64,000 bases of DNA. Origin: Clytia hemisphaerica (Eukaryota > Cnidaria > Hydrozoa > Leptothecata > Clytiidae). Where the stretch lies: assembly GCA_902728285.1 (NCBI GenBank), contig CACVBU010000237.1, forward strand, positions 1,620,876 to 1,684,875, given 5' to 3'. The notes under the pieces were generated by a model. That model was not told the DNA's origin, did no database searches, and saw only the letters and a program-made list of their open reading frames with translations. Positions 12,301-24,791 of the stretch are shown here, one piece after another (the stretch's first letter is position 1; each line of letters starts with the position of its first letter). Made by a program: the position numbers and the translations under genes.

Positions 12301-15300
12301 GAATGAGTAGCTTAGATTCGGTAATCTGTTCTGGAAGGTAAGTTACTGAGATCTCCCAGGTCCAGCAAAAATAGAAAAGGGGATAGACTCTATCACTTCC
12401 GGCTCCACCGACAGTCACCAGATGAATCTACTTAATCACTTACAAGGGGCTTACAACTGTCTCAGTGAAGTTTTGAAATTGATATCAAAATATTGATAGT
12501 TTAGCGTGGTTTTGATCACGAGATTTAAACCTACCAGTGAATAAGATGTGTAGCTCGCTCAACCATTTCTTGATATGTCCTGGTTGAAGAATGTAAGATG
12601 CTAGTGTTTTACCACCCTGGTCATTATGCTTCTTTGATCTCATTTTGAACTCATTAGTGAAATGTCTTAACTCGCTGATAGTGTCTGCGTACTTGATGTT
12701 TAGATTGGTCCATTGAAAACTCTTGCCTAAAAGACAAAACGCCGTTATTACATTGCATTACAAAATATTCTACCTTGAAAACGGCCCCTAGCCGATACAT
12801 GCTGGAAATTTCTAGCATCTACGGTTTTGTCTCAATCCTCCGTCCAATATACAAAATATTCTGGCATATTTGTTGGGGTCGTATTTCATTGGTTCTGTCT
12901 CTTTGGATCCCATACCATTGAGAGATTCTAATCGTTCAGTAACTTTCTGCAACTACGGTAAGCGGAACAAGAGGTTTTTGTGATTTGATCTTTTAATATT
13001 GAAATTTTTCAATTATTTGAAATGATTTTCTATCCCCGTTAAGGTAAAAACACTCATGAATTATTTTTATGATGTACGCTTTAAATTGATTTCAAATACC
13101 ATCTGAAAGCATTCAGTAGAAAACACTTAAAATAGATTTTAAAAGCTTCAATAGTGTTTTCGTTCAGCAGAAAAAGCTTAAAATCGATTCTAAATACCAA
13201 CTGAGTGCTTCAAGATGTGTTTTCCTTCAGCAGGAAAAGCTTCAAATCGATTCCAAATTCCATCTGAAGGATTGAAAACTGTCTTCATTCAGCAGAAAAA
13301 GCTTTAAAATGTCATCCCGAGTCTTCTAAAGTGCTTTCATTCGGCAAAACAAGCTTAAAATTGATTCTAAATACCATTCGACTGCTTCAAAAGTGTTTTC
13401 ATTTAGCAGAAAACGCTTAAAATTGATTTCAAATACCATCTGAAGGGTTCAAAAGCGTTTTCGTTGAGCAGAAAAAGTTTAAAATCGATTCAAAATACGA
13501 TTACAAGGCTTCAAAAATCTTTTCCTTCAGTAGAAAACACTTAAAATGAATTTAAAGCTTCAAAAGTGGCCGCTGGTTTAGCCTGGACTACTGGACTTGT
13601 TAATTTATTGCGCGCACAGGCCCCGACAGAGCCAAAATCTTTTCGGTCAGTTGCTTTTTAAAGGCCCACTTGCGCTGCGCGGCTGGGCCAATGAGACTTA
13701 TTCTCCCTACCAGGGATGATTCTAGGCCAAATGGTGTAGAAAATCAACCCGAATATATCGATTAGTAACATACCTAGCTCATTGGTAACACGTTGAAATG
13801 ACTTTTCCAAGGATCCTTTCAATTCATCCAAAACGGATTCCATTTCTAAATCTCCAGCATCCATCACTTTATGCAAATTCTTTAAATCGTAATAAATATC
13901 TGTTAGGCTAGGTACTTGTATTGTGGTCTGAACAAGATTATTCAGTGATGCCGCTAGACCATTTTTAGAATGATCTTTACATTCAGGACCGTCAAAATTT
14001 TCTTCACATTGACATTCGGACAATTTTGAAAATGGTAGCTTGACGCATGCGCTGTCACCAAAACATTTTTTCGCGCACGTGTTTGATTCGTAGACCATTT
14101 CTTCTGATTTTAACATCAATATGAATTCAAATTTATATTTGATCACCATATTTGTATGATGAGAGGGTAGATACTCGAACACTTGGTGAATAAATGAATT
14201 GGGATGGTTTTCACGAATGGAAACATCGATTTTTGGATTCAAAATAACAAAACTTTGAACGTACTTCCATAAGTCATGTACCTTCAGGTTTTCTTTGAAC
14301 TGAAATATGAAATCAAAACCAGAATATATTTCTAAGAAAAAAGCCCAAATCCGAAGAAAATTCACAAACGTTTTTTTTTGCCGAAAAGAGTTTACAGTCG
14401 GTAGATTTGCCAGTCTTCGAATCTCTCCCGCCGATTTTTTCCCGTATACCGCCATAACGCCATACCGCCATATTTTTCCGCCTTTACTATCACTGTAACG
14501 GATGATAACATCGTCTACAACAGACCCTGCTCTACGGCAATGAATTTTGAAATTATCCGTAGATACTGGGTCTGTGTACAAACAAACTAGGAGGGGCGTT
14601 TATTCGATGTAAGTAAGAATCATTTGAAGGGAAATATAAATGGACTATTCCAGAAATAGTCCGTACTCATATGTTGAGGAGGTGTGACTTCCAGGGTGGT
14701 CTGAAAAGTATGGGGTCTATCTTCTAAGTGTAAAAATGAAGGGGAGTAAAATTAGGTGGAAACTCCAGGGTGGTCAGTAAAAAGAGGTCGAAATTCCAGG
14801 GTGGTCCAAAATGTAAGAAGAAAAAAATTAAGGAGTCCTGAAAAATTTTGAAAAATCCAGAGGATCACCTTTCCCAAAAAGACCTCCTCAACATAGGAAG
14901 TAAATTTTTTTAAAGGAATAACCCAATATCTGTTGATGATTGTATTCTTCCAGTATTCAAACTAATTTTAACCCACTTTTATGTAAAATGACATATTGAA
15001 ATTGACAACTGAAAGAAAACGAAAAGACAAAACAAGGTTCCCATTCCCTTGGTTAAAATCTTTTTCATAAACATGCCCTTTCTTTTAAACGTCCTCCTTG
15101 AGTGAAAGGCCCACCTAAAATCCAAAAAAAATTAATAAACGCCCCGGGCGTTTATTCGAAGTAATACGGTATTCAAGGCTTTTTTAATGCTTCATCTTTT
15201 CGGGAAATCAACAAAGTGTTACTCACCAGGAAACAATATTAATAATGTTTCCTGTTATTTGGTTTTTGGTGAGGTACTCGCTACCTCCTCCCTTAAACCC

Positions 15301-18300
15301 AAGAATTTGACTTTATTTGAGGATGGCTTCAACAAAAGGATTGACAGCCAGGAGAAATCTAATAGGGGAAAACTAGCGTACACTTTTACAGGTGTAACTT
15401 GATAAAATTAAATATTACCTCTTTGATACACTCTCCTTTATCTTTGGCACATTTAAAAACAGGATCTGATTGATAATACAAAGCTGCCATCAATGGACCT
15501 TTTATTTTTGGTGCTTCCTTTAAAACGTTAATAATCTTTTGCTTAACGTCGTAACTGTAGGTTGCATAAGGGTCTACAGGTGTTGCAACAATAACTCGTT
15601 CTCGGTTTTCCTCGTCAGAAGGGGCGTTATAATAACCTTGGTTAACATCGAAGGCTTGGTCGTCATTATCAAAAGCATCGTATGAAAGCACGTTCTGTTA
15701 AAGGAGAAGAAAATCATCATCACTTTCAGTGTGCCTCGTTTAAATGGCATCAAAATACATTTGGGAGAAGAAACATAGGCGCAACCCTATGCCTCATAGA
15801 TTCTGAACCATACCCTTTGTAATTGTGTATAACATTTTTTAGAGTTAAGGCTGTCGGTCATTCCTTTCGCTGTCACCCTACCAAATGGTCTTTCTAGCAA
15901 AGACTTATCTGAGTTGAGCCCGATAAACAATCCCCCGGCGTGACAGAAACATTCAACATTTTCAGATCTTATTTGTTACTTAGTAAGGGTAACCAGCAAT
16001 CATAGCTTGCTCTTAAGGGGATAACACTAGTGACTCACCCATTTCAGCCATGGATATTTCAAATCTAAAGTTTGCCCAAGAGCTTTGTTCGCTCTTCTAT
16101 CATCACCAAAGTCACCTTGATATTTACCATCTTTTACTTCCCCTCTCACATATTTACCAATGTTTTGATAACATTCTTCTTTGATTTCATATAGATTCTT
16201 TCTCAAAGCGTAAATCAACTTCAACCATTTTTGAATCTCAACAACTGTGCTTGTTTTTGAACCTACACATTTTTTAAGCATAATCAAATAAAAACGTAAG
16301 GTTTTGATGGCAAAAATATTAAGAACAACTTAGGAACATTTTAAGGCTTCCCAGACTCTAAAACCTCTTAGAACATCACATGAAAATAAGGCCAATAAGG
16401 GGAGAGTAAAAACATTTTAAGAACGTTACCAGACTTAAAACTAAAATAAAAATTAAGAACATCCGAAGGCTTCAAACTTTTGGAGGTTGTTTTAAAAAAT
16501 GTGTTAAATTACTGAGGGATGTAGGTGTCAATCCAAGGACAACATTTAAAATCCCAGGATAGGGAGATCACTGCGCTTAACTAGAATAGAATACCGTATT
16601 ACTTTGAATAGGCACCCCTTTCTTTTAGAGGCCCCTTCGTTTATTCGAAGTAATACGATATGTTGTTTATCAACCTTGAGCGTATCGCCTAGGGCTAGAG
16701 GCAAATCACCAATCTTTCCCAGGCAATAGGAGGGATTTCAGATTTCGGATTGATTTTAGCGCTTTCTTTGTTTATGCTACATTCGAAGCGAAAAACAAAA
16801 TGTAGCGGTATATGCAATCCAGCGTTTGTATGAAAAATGAATGGCTTAAATCCTACATAGGAGATTCGTTCCCAGCTTTTTGCTATAACATCCCCTTTTC
16901 ACAGACCTGGTAGGATTTTTTCAGCCAGTGGGGATAAAAATGACGGGTGGAACTTGATGGGAATACACTCTTCTCGAGATGCATAAAGTTATTGTTGTCC
17001 TTGTTTTCAAAAAGATTTCATTGCTATAAAATTACATATTCACAATGATAATTGTGTTGTTTACACCTCATGAGACATTTTGAATTTCAAGTGCTTTTGT
17101 TTTAGAGTTAATGTTTGTCTTTTGGGAATTTAAATTGGTTTAAATGAATAATTTCATAGCAATGAAATCTGTTTGAAAACGAGGACAACAATACATTTAT
17201 GCATCTCGAGAAAAGTGTATTGGTATTTCCATATCTTTTATGGCTGAGGATCTCAATGCTTTTGTTTTCAAGAAAATTCAACAGGGATGGGAAAAATAGC
17301 ATAATGTTTTGCAGTGGGGATTGGTTTATTTGATTATTTTCAGTGGGGACAAAAATTAGAGTATAATTTTCCATTTCTTACCTGTCAATCGTTTGTAAGC
17401 GATCACAACTTCTTGGCCATGAAAGGTTAGCTGAAAGATGGTATCAGCAAACGAATTCAATTTCGCTATGTCACACTTATAATACTTTTTCACCAAATGC
17501 AGCAATGGTTCTGAAAAATCACTCCCGCTGTAAGAATTCTTTAAAATTAGATTCAAAGATGCTTCCACTTTTTCAAAATGCTTCAAATAGGTTTGAGCAA
17601 CTTCCGTCCGACGACGCTGGCAGTCATTCTCAGATTCACAAGAAACACCTTGAAGCTCTTTATACATTTCCTGTAATTTCTCATAACCAAATTTAATAAT
17701 GTGCTCTTCATCAATATAGGCAGCTCTTTGCGCCTCAAACGTAATCAGATTCTGAATTCCATCCAGTTTGTTGGTAACAGCATCTAACTTCCGATTAACT
17801 TCGGCAAATTTTTCTTTCATGTATGTCAGTTCTTCGGAATCTTGCTGTGGGAGAAAGATCAACAGAATGGATAGGAAGGAGGTCAGACCACTCAATAGTG
17901 GTGCAAGTTTACCAACGAAAGAGAGAACGGTACCAACTGCTTTACCTGAAAAAAGTAGAGAAATTAAACGCTTTTTTATAAGAACCACTTTAACTATGGA
18001 ATCTTTCATCGGCAGAAAGGTAGATTGGAACTAATAGATGTTGGATGGTTAAGTAGCTAATTGAGCTAAATTTTTTGGCATTTTTTCGGTATAAGTCACG
18101 GCGCAGTAATTTCTTCTTCTTCCTGATCAAAAGGCTTTCATAATATCCGGCTATATTACGCTGCAGCTAACGCTTTCATCACACCGGATACGTCCAGTTA
18201 GCATGGTTATTCCAAATTAAACTTATGGCGTTTCCCGTATCCCCGCTTCAACTTATTTCGCCCCGATTAGTGAGTACGAAGAAACGACTGCCCTTTAGTC

Positions 18301-18568
18301 TAGAAAAGCCGGACTTTCCTTCAATATGTCTCCAACATCGAGCAACAAAGATGAAAAACCAGTCTCACAGAGTAGAGCTAATAGACTCACCAGCTTCGGT
18401 CAGTGCGTCATTTCGGTCTTTGATCAACTCAACCACGGATACCACACTGTCCACACTAGTGGAAATTCGATCATGCGTGTCTGAATCGATTTCACCACTA
18501 ACTCTGGTGACCATGAAAGACGTCAGCATCAGAGAGATGATAATCTTGTCTATTGACAGCAAATTCAT
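9352..18568 (-). CDS. SE-cephalotoxin-like secreted multidomain protein, 10 exons, 3' end not found
   Basis: Secreted mosaic protein resembling the SE-cephalotoxin-like family, first known from cuttlefish venom gland and widespread in cnidarians; whether this copy is toxic is unknown. Exons in transcription order: 18391-18568, 17382-17945, 16039-16262, 15419-15694, 13774-14299, 12535-12726, 11662-11891, 10666-10988, 9833-10002, 9352-9553. All boundaries are GT-AG and phases join without a stop, giving about 960 residues. Exon 1 carries a signal peptide (about residues 1-25). Residues 60-590 are largely helical and coiled-coil-like, with a hydrophobic stretch early in exon 2. An EGF-like domain lies near 489-521 (ending GPEC), a laminin-type EGF-like module near 790-823, a TSP1 repeat (WSGFG, then CTRSCG) split over exons 8 and 9, and an LDLa-like motif (CGDSQDESD) in exon 10. 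After exon 10 (donor GTATGT) I found no terminal exon: it lies further away or is lost. Family call moderate, gene structure good. Confidence 0.78.
10370..10625. mobile_element. TAA-flanked Harbinger-like MITE in an intron
   Basis: Inverted ends AGGGCTAC and GTAGCCCT with further pairing (ACACAATATA), flanked by TAA (10367-10369, 10626-10628). It lies 41 bases from the donor of exon 8 of the cephalotoxin-like gene. Confidence 0.7.
11098..11660. repeat. Imperfect inverted repeat around a Tigger-like MITE, in intron 7
   Basis: Arms 11098-11275 and 11492-11660 are inverted copies, e.g. AGGCGTGACTT in one and AAGTCACGCCT in the other. The right arm stops at the donor of exon 7 (11661). Inside, 11275-11492 has TACAGTAAA...TTTACTGTA ends and ATTCGAAT motifs of a TA-flanked MITE. 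Confidence 0.7.
12145..12205 (-). pseudogene. Duplicated 5' fragment of exon 7 of the cephalotoxin-like gene
   Basis: About 50 bases here nearly repeat the first part of exon 7 (compare 11838-11891), including the acceptor AG and the GGATCC start. The fragment has its own pyrimidine-rich acceptor (TTTGCACCAG). Similarity stops after the codons for a MDR motif, so the copy lacks the rest of the exon and a matching donor. It sits in the intron just upstream of the true exon. It is either a relic of a partial tandem duplication or an alternative 3' splice site region. The surrounding minus-strand frame is open for about 70 codons, but I see no evidence that it is used. Confidence 0.6.
13080..13570. 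repeat. Degenerate minisatellite, about 65-bp unit
   Basis: About seven copies of a unit containing CAGCAGAAAAAGCTTAAAAT, CGATT, AAATACCATCTGAAGG and AAGTGTTTTC, in intron 5 of the cephalotoxin-like gene. Copies are diverged, so the array is old. Confidence 0.8.
14583..15175. repeat. Dispersed repeat with GGGCGTTTATTCGA ends
   Basis: GGGGCGTTTATTCGATGTAA at 14592 recurs at about 15145 and 16640 as CGTTTATTCGAAGTAATACG. Between the first two are repeats of TCCAGGGTGGTC. It occupies the intron between exons 4 and 5 of the cephalotoxin-like gene. Confidence 0.45.
16286..16512. mobile_element. CACGTTTTTT-family MITE, degenerate
   Basis: Starts AAAAACGTAAGG and carries TTAAGAACA motifs and AGGCTTC; ends are worn. 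It lies in the intron between exons 2 and 3 of the cephalotoxin-like gene. Confidence 0.45.
16885..17360. repeat. Dispersed CAGTGGGGA-type element
   Basis: Related to 25140-25425 and 55640-55925: GGTAGGATTTTTTCAGCCAG, TTCAACAGGGATGG and CAGTGGGGACAAAAATT. An internal inverted pair (GCATAAA and CTCGAGA) is present. Confidence 0.5.
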
Positions 18569-20604
18569 AATTTCTTTGTCGCTTCAAAATGAAAAAATAA
18601 AACGTAACAAATATGGTTTTAAAATACATTCATTGGTAAATTTACACTTAAAAATTACTAACAATTTCACACTTGATGATTTTCGAATGTAACAAGATAA
18701 TTTACCGTGACAAAAAGACGGCACTGTATTGAATTTTTAGGCGAATTCACGGTTGAAAAAGCTGAAGTCCTTAAAATCTCTGTAATACACAAAAAACAAT
18801 CATGGTGATGTTACAAAATATTTTAGCACCTTCAAACTCCCACTCTATTCAAACTTAAAAAGTATACTACACCTTATATTTATCAAGCTCATAATTTCTA
18901 TTACCAAGTGTTTTATTAACAACATCATATACGCGGATGTTAGCTTTCCCGTATAGTTGCTTTTGATAGAACTTTATAAGGCTCTATTTTTTTTTGGTTA
19001 AAAAAAGGATGAAAAGCCTTGCAAGTACATACTTTTTCTAGATTAGAATTGCAGGTGTTTTCATCTAAATAGCGTTGAGAAAAATTTAACGAGTAAGTTT
19101 AATATACAGTTCAATAATACGTAAGTATATTACCGGTAGAATTAACATGGCACCAGCCAGGAACTTTTCATAGAGGTTTGCTTATAAGGGTACTTGACCA
19201 TAGAACAAAGGTTCCATCGCTCCGGAGATGAGAACGATTTAATTTCGGACACGTCCGAAAAGAAGTAATAAAAGTTCTCAGAATATGAAAGTGTTACATA
19301 TCAAAGGAAAGAAAATATCATTATTTCAAACCATTTTCAGACGTTACGGTTCCATTTTGCTCCAAAACGAAACGGTTCCGAAACAAGTGCGAACGTCGAA
19401 AAAGAAGACGTTACACAACAAAACAGATTGAAACGGTTTCGCTACACTATTTTCATCGGAACGGAACTGCTCCGTTTTCTTGCTCCAAAACTAATATGAA
19501 CACTCTCGATCCGTAACGAAAATCACACCAGAGCGAAACGGAACCGTAACGTCTGAACATGGTCTCATCTGCGCCAGGAGTCACATTATTGGTCACACAA
19601 ATCACTATAAGCTCATTATCTCTCTAAAAAAGCATCTGGGAAAGTTAACATTCATGATTTTCAAGGAAGCAATTAGACTTAACGAAGATTTAACGAAGCT
19701 GAAATTATTCATACATGAAACCTCATCATGTATGTGTAAAAAATTCAGTGTCAAGTCAGCATTTTTTATAAATTCGTTCAGTTATTTCTGTCTACCACGT
19801 CCTAATCTCAAGATATAAATAGTTTGACAAAATATCTTTATAAAAGTATTAAAGGGATTCCTGATTCAGGATTCAAAGATTTAATATAAGTTAGAAAGTT
19901 GAGTAAGAACAGCAACATTTTCAGGTTTTGCGAATATCATGTAAGCTTTTTTTTAGCGTTCCTTGAAATTGAATAGCGTCAGGAACCCTCAAATTTAATC
20001 AACTCCTTTTTCAATGTATGTTGCTTTGTATCATCTAGATTTGTCTTTAATTCATGATATGCACCATTGCGATGACTTCTGGCATTACATCGCGGACCCA
20101 ACAGCTGATTGGTTGCAGTTGACGTACAATCAGTCAATACGTCACTTACAACCAACCAGCTGTTGGGTTCGTGGAAGACATTGTAATGGTACATATCATG
20201 AAACCAGCACATGGCATTATAGGGTTCTTTTTGGTGTAAGAACTTCACCTACTACATCAACATAAAAACAACCATTTGCGTGTGTCAGTTGTATATGCAC
20301 ATTTAATTTTTGTCACATATTGATATCGACTTGCAGAATCATTTCTTTGAAATTTTCGCTGATGTTGCGTCATTTCCAATTCTTTCAAATTATTCTCACC
20401 GACTTTTCCACTTACTGCTACTTCATATAACTGCAAGTGAAGCATAAATAACATATCACAGAGTAATCCAGGGATCTAAAAACAATAGCATCCTGCTACA
20501 TTTGCTGTTTTCTTTTCTAGATACCATGATATATACCAAATATCCTCACATCATTGAGGTATCTTTCGCAAAGCAGTTGATGTTACACCATTCGAATACC
20601 ATTT
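18569..20604. other. Intergenic: two inverted-repeat elements, no gene seen
   Basis: Contains a MITE at 19336-19561 with ends CAGACGTTACGGTTCC and its complement, and a hairpin-like element around 19978-20250 whose core arms (ACCCAACAGCTG) flank about 20 bases. A minus frame at 20257-20454 behind a CACTTGCAG acceptor is exon-like but matches nothing I recognise. Confidence 0.6.
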
Positions 20605-22340
20605 TTAGATTCTGATCCCCGAATCTACCGATTTCTTTTTCGATAGTTTGGATACTCTCATAAAGGAGATGACACATAAGATAGCCGCTATGACATGGAA
20701 CACTACTGTGATCCAGGCTACGTAATATGTGGTACTTGGGCTAATGATGTCTGAAAATCCTTTGGCTGTGTAGATGATCACTCCCAGTAGAAAGAAGAAA
20801 GCTAAAAGGAAAAAGAAAAGGTCATCAATTAACATTAGAAACGCAGTGGAAAGTAATAAGTTGCACAATGACTTTTGAATACACATTTTCGATCGTAGTT
20901 GCGTGGTCAAACGTGTGTGCCACTTTATTATTTAATTTACCACCCTAAACTTGATCCAATCCTTTTTTTACACTTTTTCTATTGTCTTTAGGTGCGAAAA
21001 AAAAAACTGGGACGGTTTTAGGGTGGTAAAATGTGCGGCAATTGGTGGCTACGGTCGAAAAGGTGTATTGTTCCTTAGGCTTGTAAGTTAGATCTTAGGC
21101 TTGTAAGTTAGATCTTAGCCTTCGTCATGTAAGATCTTATGCAACCAATTCAAATACCAATTTTTAGCCGACTTCAAAAGTAAGAGTAAACCTTTCCTCC
21201 TAAATTAATATCAAGATTTGAAACTTATATCTTCATCTTCGATCACCTAAATTATCTGAAAGATCTTCCTGTAGCAAGTCTGAGAGAGAAATGTGGGGCA
21301 CATTATCATCCATATGGAACAGAAAAGGTAAAGAAACCTAAAGAAACGGTATTCAAATTGAGTTCTGAAAGTTAAACTCTCCTCCTAAATTTAGGTCAAA
21401 TTTTGAAATGTCTATTTTCATCTTCGATGAGTTCAATGATCTGAAAGATCTCCCTGCAGTAAGTCTATGAGAGATGCGGCAGTGGCGAGTTTGAGGGGGT
21501 TCAAAATTTACGAAGGGCAGAGCCTTTGTTTCCTTATTAGGAGTATGACTAAAAAAATATTAATTTAGAATTCCCTCAGATCTACCACTGGATGAGGAGT
21601 CAATTTTCTTCCACATTGAACAGGAGATTCTTTAAATACTAGGAGGACTTACTCGTGAAATTGGTCATTCCAAGCATGACACTGACTCTCAACGATTTTC
21701 TTGCGATACCAACCATGATGTAAATGATGTTAATAAACATGGAGAAGAGAGCGATCAGTAACATGGATTGAGTGGCTTTCAACCACGCTGAAATTAATTA
21801 AAAAACCGAACAATTTTGAGATTTTAGTCATCCAATATACTATTGGAATAATATATATATAAGAACAATTTTATAAGAAAAATTAGGCTAAAAAAGACTG
21901 GAAAAAAAAACTACGAACAATGTTGGAATGCATGAATTTTAAGCAAATTAAGGGTCAAATTAGTGAAATATGTAGGGAACCTCAGTTTTGCCCTAGAAAT
22001 AAGAACAGGGCGAGAACAATTTTAGGCTCACAGTGCCAAAAACAATAAGAACAGCCGAGCGTCATCAAAAATTGACTTTTCTTTTAAAAAAGAATATACC
22101 TGGAGTATCTCTGATGTAAGAACAGAAAGTGCGATCAATTTCACCAAGACATTGATTCCAAAGTCCACCATGCCAAAACTTGATTTCTTTATCTTGTCTC
22201 ACGTACCATTTATTCGTTCCCAAGGCAACCAGCTCCATTATGAAACATAAACATATCCAAAACACTGTGAAATTGGTTGTGACGATAGGTCCGCATTTTT
22301 GTTGCTTTGATGGATCCATTTCTTTATAACGTTTGGCCAT
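20605..22340 (-). CDS. Claudin/PMP22-like four-helix membrane protein
   Basis: Three exons: 22100-22340, 21653-21787, 20605-20801, with GT-AG junctions and matching phase, giving 190 residues, a usual claudin-superfamily length. Helix 1 is about residues 17-41. The first extracellular loop holds the family signature GLWNQC (59-64), an upstream tryptophan and a second cysteine near 73. Helix 2 is in exon 2 (about 88-108); helices 3 and 4 are in exon 3 (about 127-145 and 150-173). The tail is short and basic (KLSKKKS). Members form septate or tight junction strands or serve as accessory subunits of channels; which applies here cannot be told. No C-terminal PDZ-binding motif is obvious. It lies 2 kb upstream of the cephalotoxin-like gene on the same strand, with no sign of a joint role. 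Confidence 0.85.
20935..21125. repeat. CCACCCTAAACT inverted-repeat element in claudin-like intron 2
   Basis: TTTACCACCCTAAACTTGAT and TTTAGGGTGGTAAA face each other, followed by TACGGTCGAAAAGGTGTATT, which recurs at about 24870. A TAGGCTTGTAAGTTAGATCT unit is then repeated twice. Confidence 0.5.
21849..22060. mobile_element. CACGTTTTTT-family MITE, degenerate, in claudin-like intron 1
   Basis: TATAAGAACAATTTTATAAG followed by further TAAGAACA motifs; the CACG ends are not preserved. Confidence 0.45.
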
Positions 22341-22424
22341 TTTTTTGGAGATTTGTCAAAGAAATCCTATTTATGCGTAATAACAAATAAAGAAATAATC
22401 ATTACCATTAAATTTCACCCAGGG

Positions 22425-22850
22425 GGGGCACTCTAAACGACGGCATGTACCGCCAAAAAATAGCTTTCAAAATCGTACCCTTACAGTACAGCCCTGGAGA
22501 AGTGAGAAGGCACCCTTACAGCGCATTTTCCCGAACGTTTCTGACCCTTACAGTGTAGTCTATATCTTTGCTTAACTGAAACCACCTGAAAATGAGCCTG
22601 AGATGTAGATAGAATGTGCAAAGCAAATCAAAATAGGTGCGAGTCAAAACTACTAAAGATACATTAGATTTTTACTATCAGACTTGCAATTCAACAGTCC
22701 CTAAACACACCCTTTCAGTGTATTCAGCTAAAAGAATACCCTTTTATTGCACGCTATCAAAAGTACACCCTTACAGTGCATTTCGAGGGGCTTAAAAAAC
22801 CTACCCTTAAAGACACATGCCGTGGGTCGGAGTATATGAGTGCCCCTGGG
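22425..22850. repeat. Element with internal CCCTTACAGTG repeats
   Basis: Bounded by CAGGGGGGGCACTC and GAGTGCCCCTGGGG, with at least six CCCTTACAGTGCA-like units inside. The same family lies at 36870-37225. Confidence 0.65.
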
Positions 22851-24089
22851 GATTTTTTTTCTCCAGATCTTGCTGGCCTGATAAAAAGCCTGGACCATAA
22901 TAGACTAAGATTTACTCTTTGATACAATATTGACATTGTGTCCAGTTAAAAAGAAAAGTATAGACTTGGAGACACGATTTAACTTTAAAGCCTTTTTCCT
23001 TGTTGCAAAAATTCTATGAAAACATACGAGCAAAAACTCGACTTTCCATACTCGTTGGACCGTTGATCTAGACGGCAGTCGTTCATAATGCGTGTAATAC
23101 AGTAGTATATAGGCGTTATACATATGATAATACGATTATTGTTACGGGATTACTTTGTTCCCTCCATTACTTTTTGCTTTATTTCTACTATGCCTGAATT
23201 AGTCGTCTAGCTTGCTAGACTAACGTTGATCTAACTTTGGACATTATGGAAATATTGTAGTAAAGACTGTCGTAGAATTTTACTTCGAAACAACTAGACT
23301 ACTAAATTGGATTACATCATGCTGGGAACAAAATTATATGCATTTTTCCTCGTTATTATTTATAAAGTCAAAATTTGGTCAAGAATAATGTCCCAAAAAA
23401 TATTAAAAAATGGACCAACCAACTGACATATTCAAGATTCGCGTATAAATATCAAAAAAGTGGATCCTGTCGTTTTTCATCGTTAATTATTTACATCTTT
23501 TTCTATAAAAATCTCAATCACAATCTGAAAATTATTTTTAATCACACATTTTTCTGTTGCTATGTCGATGAAAGTCCCTAAACAATTAAACCTTCATAAG
23601 CTTGACTTTTTTTCTCTCTCTCTCGATATAAAAAACTGTATCGGTATCAGGTTACACATAAGAAAACATTACATCATCATAATGTCATGATGGCAGATAA
23701 ACTTTTCAATGCAAGTATTCGTCTTCAGTAACAAAGCTCAAAGCTGAGGCGGGCACTAAGATATAGAATATAGAATAGATACCCCTATCACGCGCCATGT
23801 CACCACTAACTCTGTGATAATTATAAAGACAAGTGGATATAGGACCAACATGATATTTCTTTTATAGGAACAATTTAAGTCTTGAAGGATGATTCCTCCC
23901 CCCAGTGAGGCACTCGGGCGAAGTTGGGAACAGGGACCTGCCGCTGGTCAGGCTCTAAAGATATCTGACAGGATCCCAAATTTTCTAATTTTCAGCAGTA
24001 GTGTACCTGACAGGGTCGTCTTTTGGACAATTTTTAGGGTGGAAATTTTTCAATCTTTTGTCTACATGTCGTCATTTTTGACACTTTTT

Positions 24090-24791
24090 TCAGCGCCTTA
24101 AGACAATAGAAAAAAATTTGGATTGAGGTTAGGGTGGTAAATTAGATAATAAAGTTTTCTGGTACACGTTTTTTTTTTTTTAAGAAACTAGTTTTACCAA
24201 GCAGCCTCAATGTTTCTTAAGAAATCGGCCTTTTGAGCCTTAAATGTTTCTTACATGTTTCTAAACTTTTTGACATAATCAGCCTTATGAAAGGCTGGAT
24301 TGGAAGGTTCTTAAAAAAACCGAATTAAAAAATGTTATTCTCTCATTCTCAGCCTCAGCATGTTTCTTAGATGTTTCTTAGTTTTTAGACATTCTGAGCC
24401 TCATGTTTCTTAAAAGTGTGTTTCTTAAAAAAAAAAAAAAAACGTGTACGCTAAAGCTCTGAAGGTCAGGAAAATTTTAACATCTGGAACCTTTGGGTTA
24501 CCATTTTTCATTTTTCTGTAAGGTTTCTCAGGCAGCAGAGATTTTCATGCTAAATTCAGTCGGGTGCAACCGATAGTCAAGCAAAAAGTGTAAGGACAGC
24601 TAGACACGACTGTGATGCGGTACATCAAACGATGACTACTATAGGTCTCCGATGGTGATATTGGCCCACTCCTTCAGAGCTTTAGCGTGTCGGAAGAAAA
24701 TTTCTACATGGAGTACCAGATAACTTTATTATCTAATTTACCACCCTAAACTCAATCCAAATTTTTTTTCTATCGTCTTAAGGCGCTGAAA
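24090..24791. mobile_element. Inverted-repeat element interrupted by a MITE
   Basis: Arms 24090-24157 and 24722-24791 are inverted copies (CTTTATTATCTAATTTACCA and GGCGCTGAAA blocks). A CACGTTTTTT-family MITE (24163-24448) is inserted next to the left arm. Confidence 0.65.
24163..24448. mobile_element. CACGTTTTTT-family MITE, both ends intact
   Basis: TA-CACGTTTTTT...AAAAAACGTG-TA, with TTTCTTA replacing the usual GTTCTTA motifs throughout the interior, so it is a separate subfamily. Confidence 0.75.

Noticed and set aside
13085-13570. CRISPR array
   Set aside because: The 65-bp units are diverged tandem repeats without constant repeats and unique spacers, in an intron of a eukaryotic gene.
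18225-18692. 155-codon plus frame overlapping exon 1 of the cephalotoxin-like gene
   Set aside because: Antisense shadow of a spliced exon; no domain or splice logic.
20257-20454. Exon-like minus frame with CACTTGCAG acceptor
   Set aside because: No partner exon joins in phase to the claudin-like or cephalotoxin-like gene and the sequence is unfamiliar.
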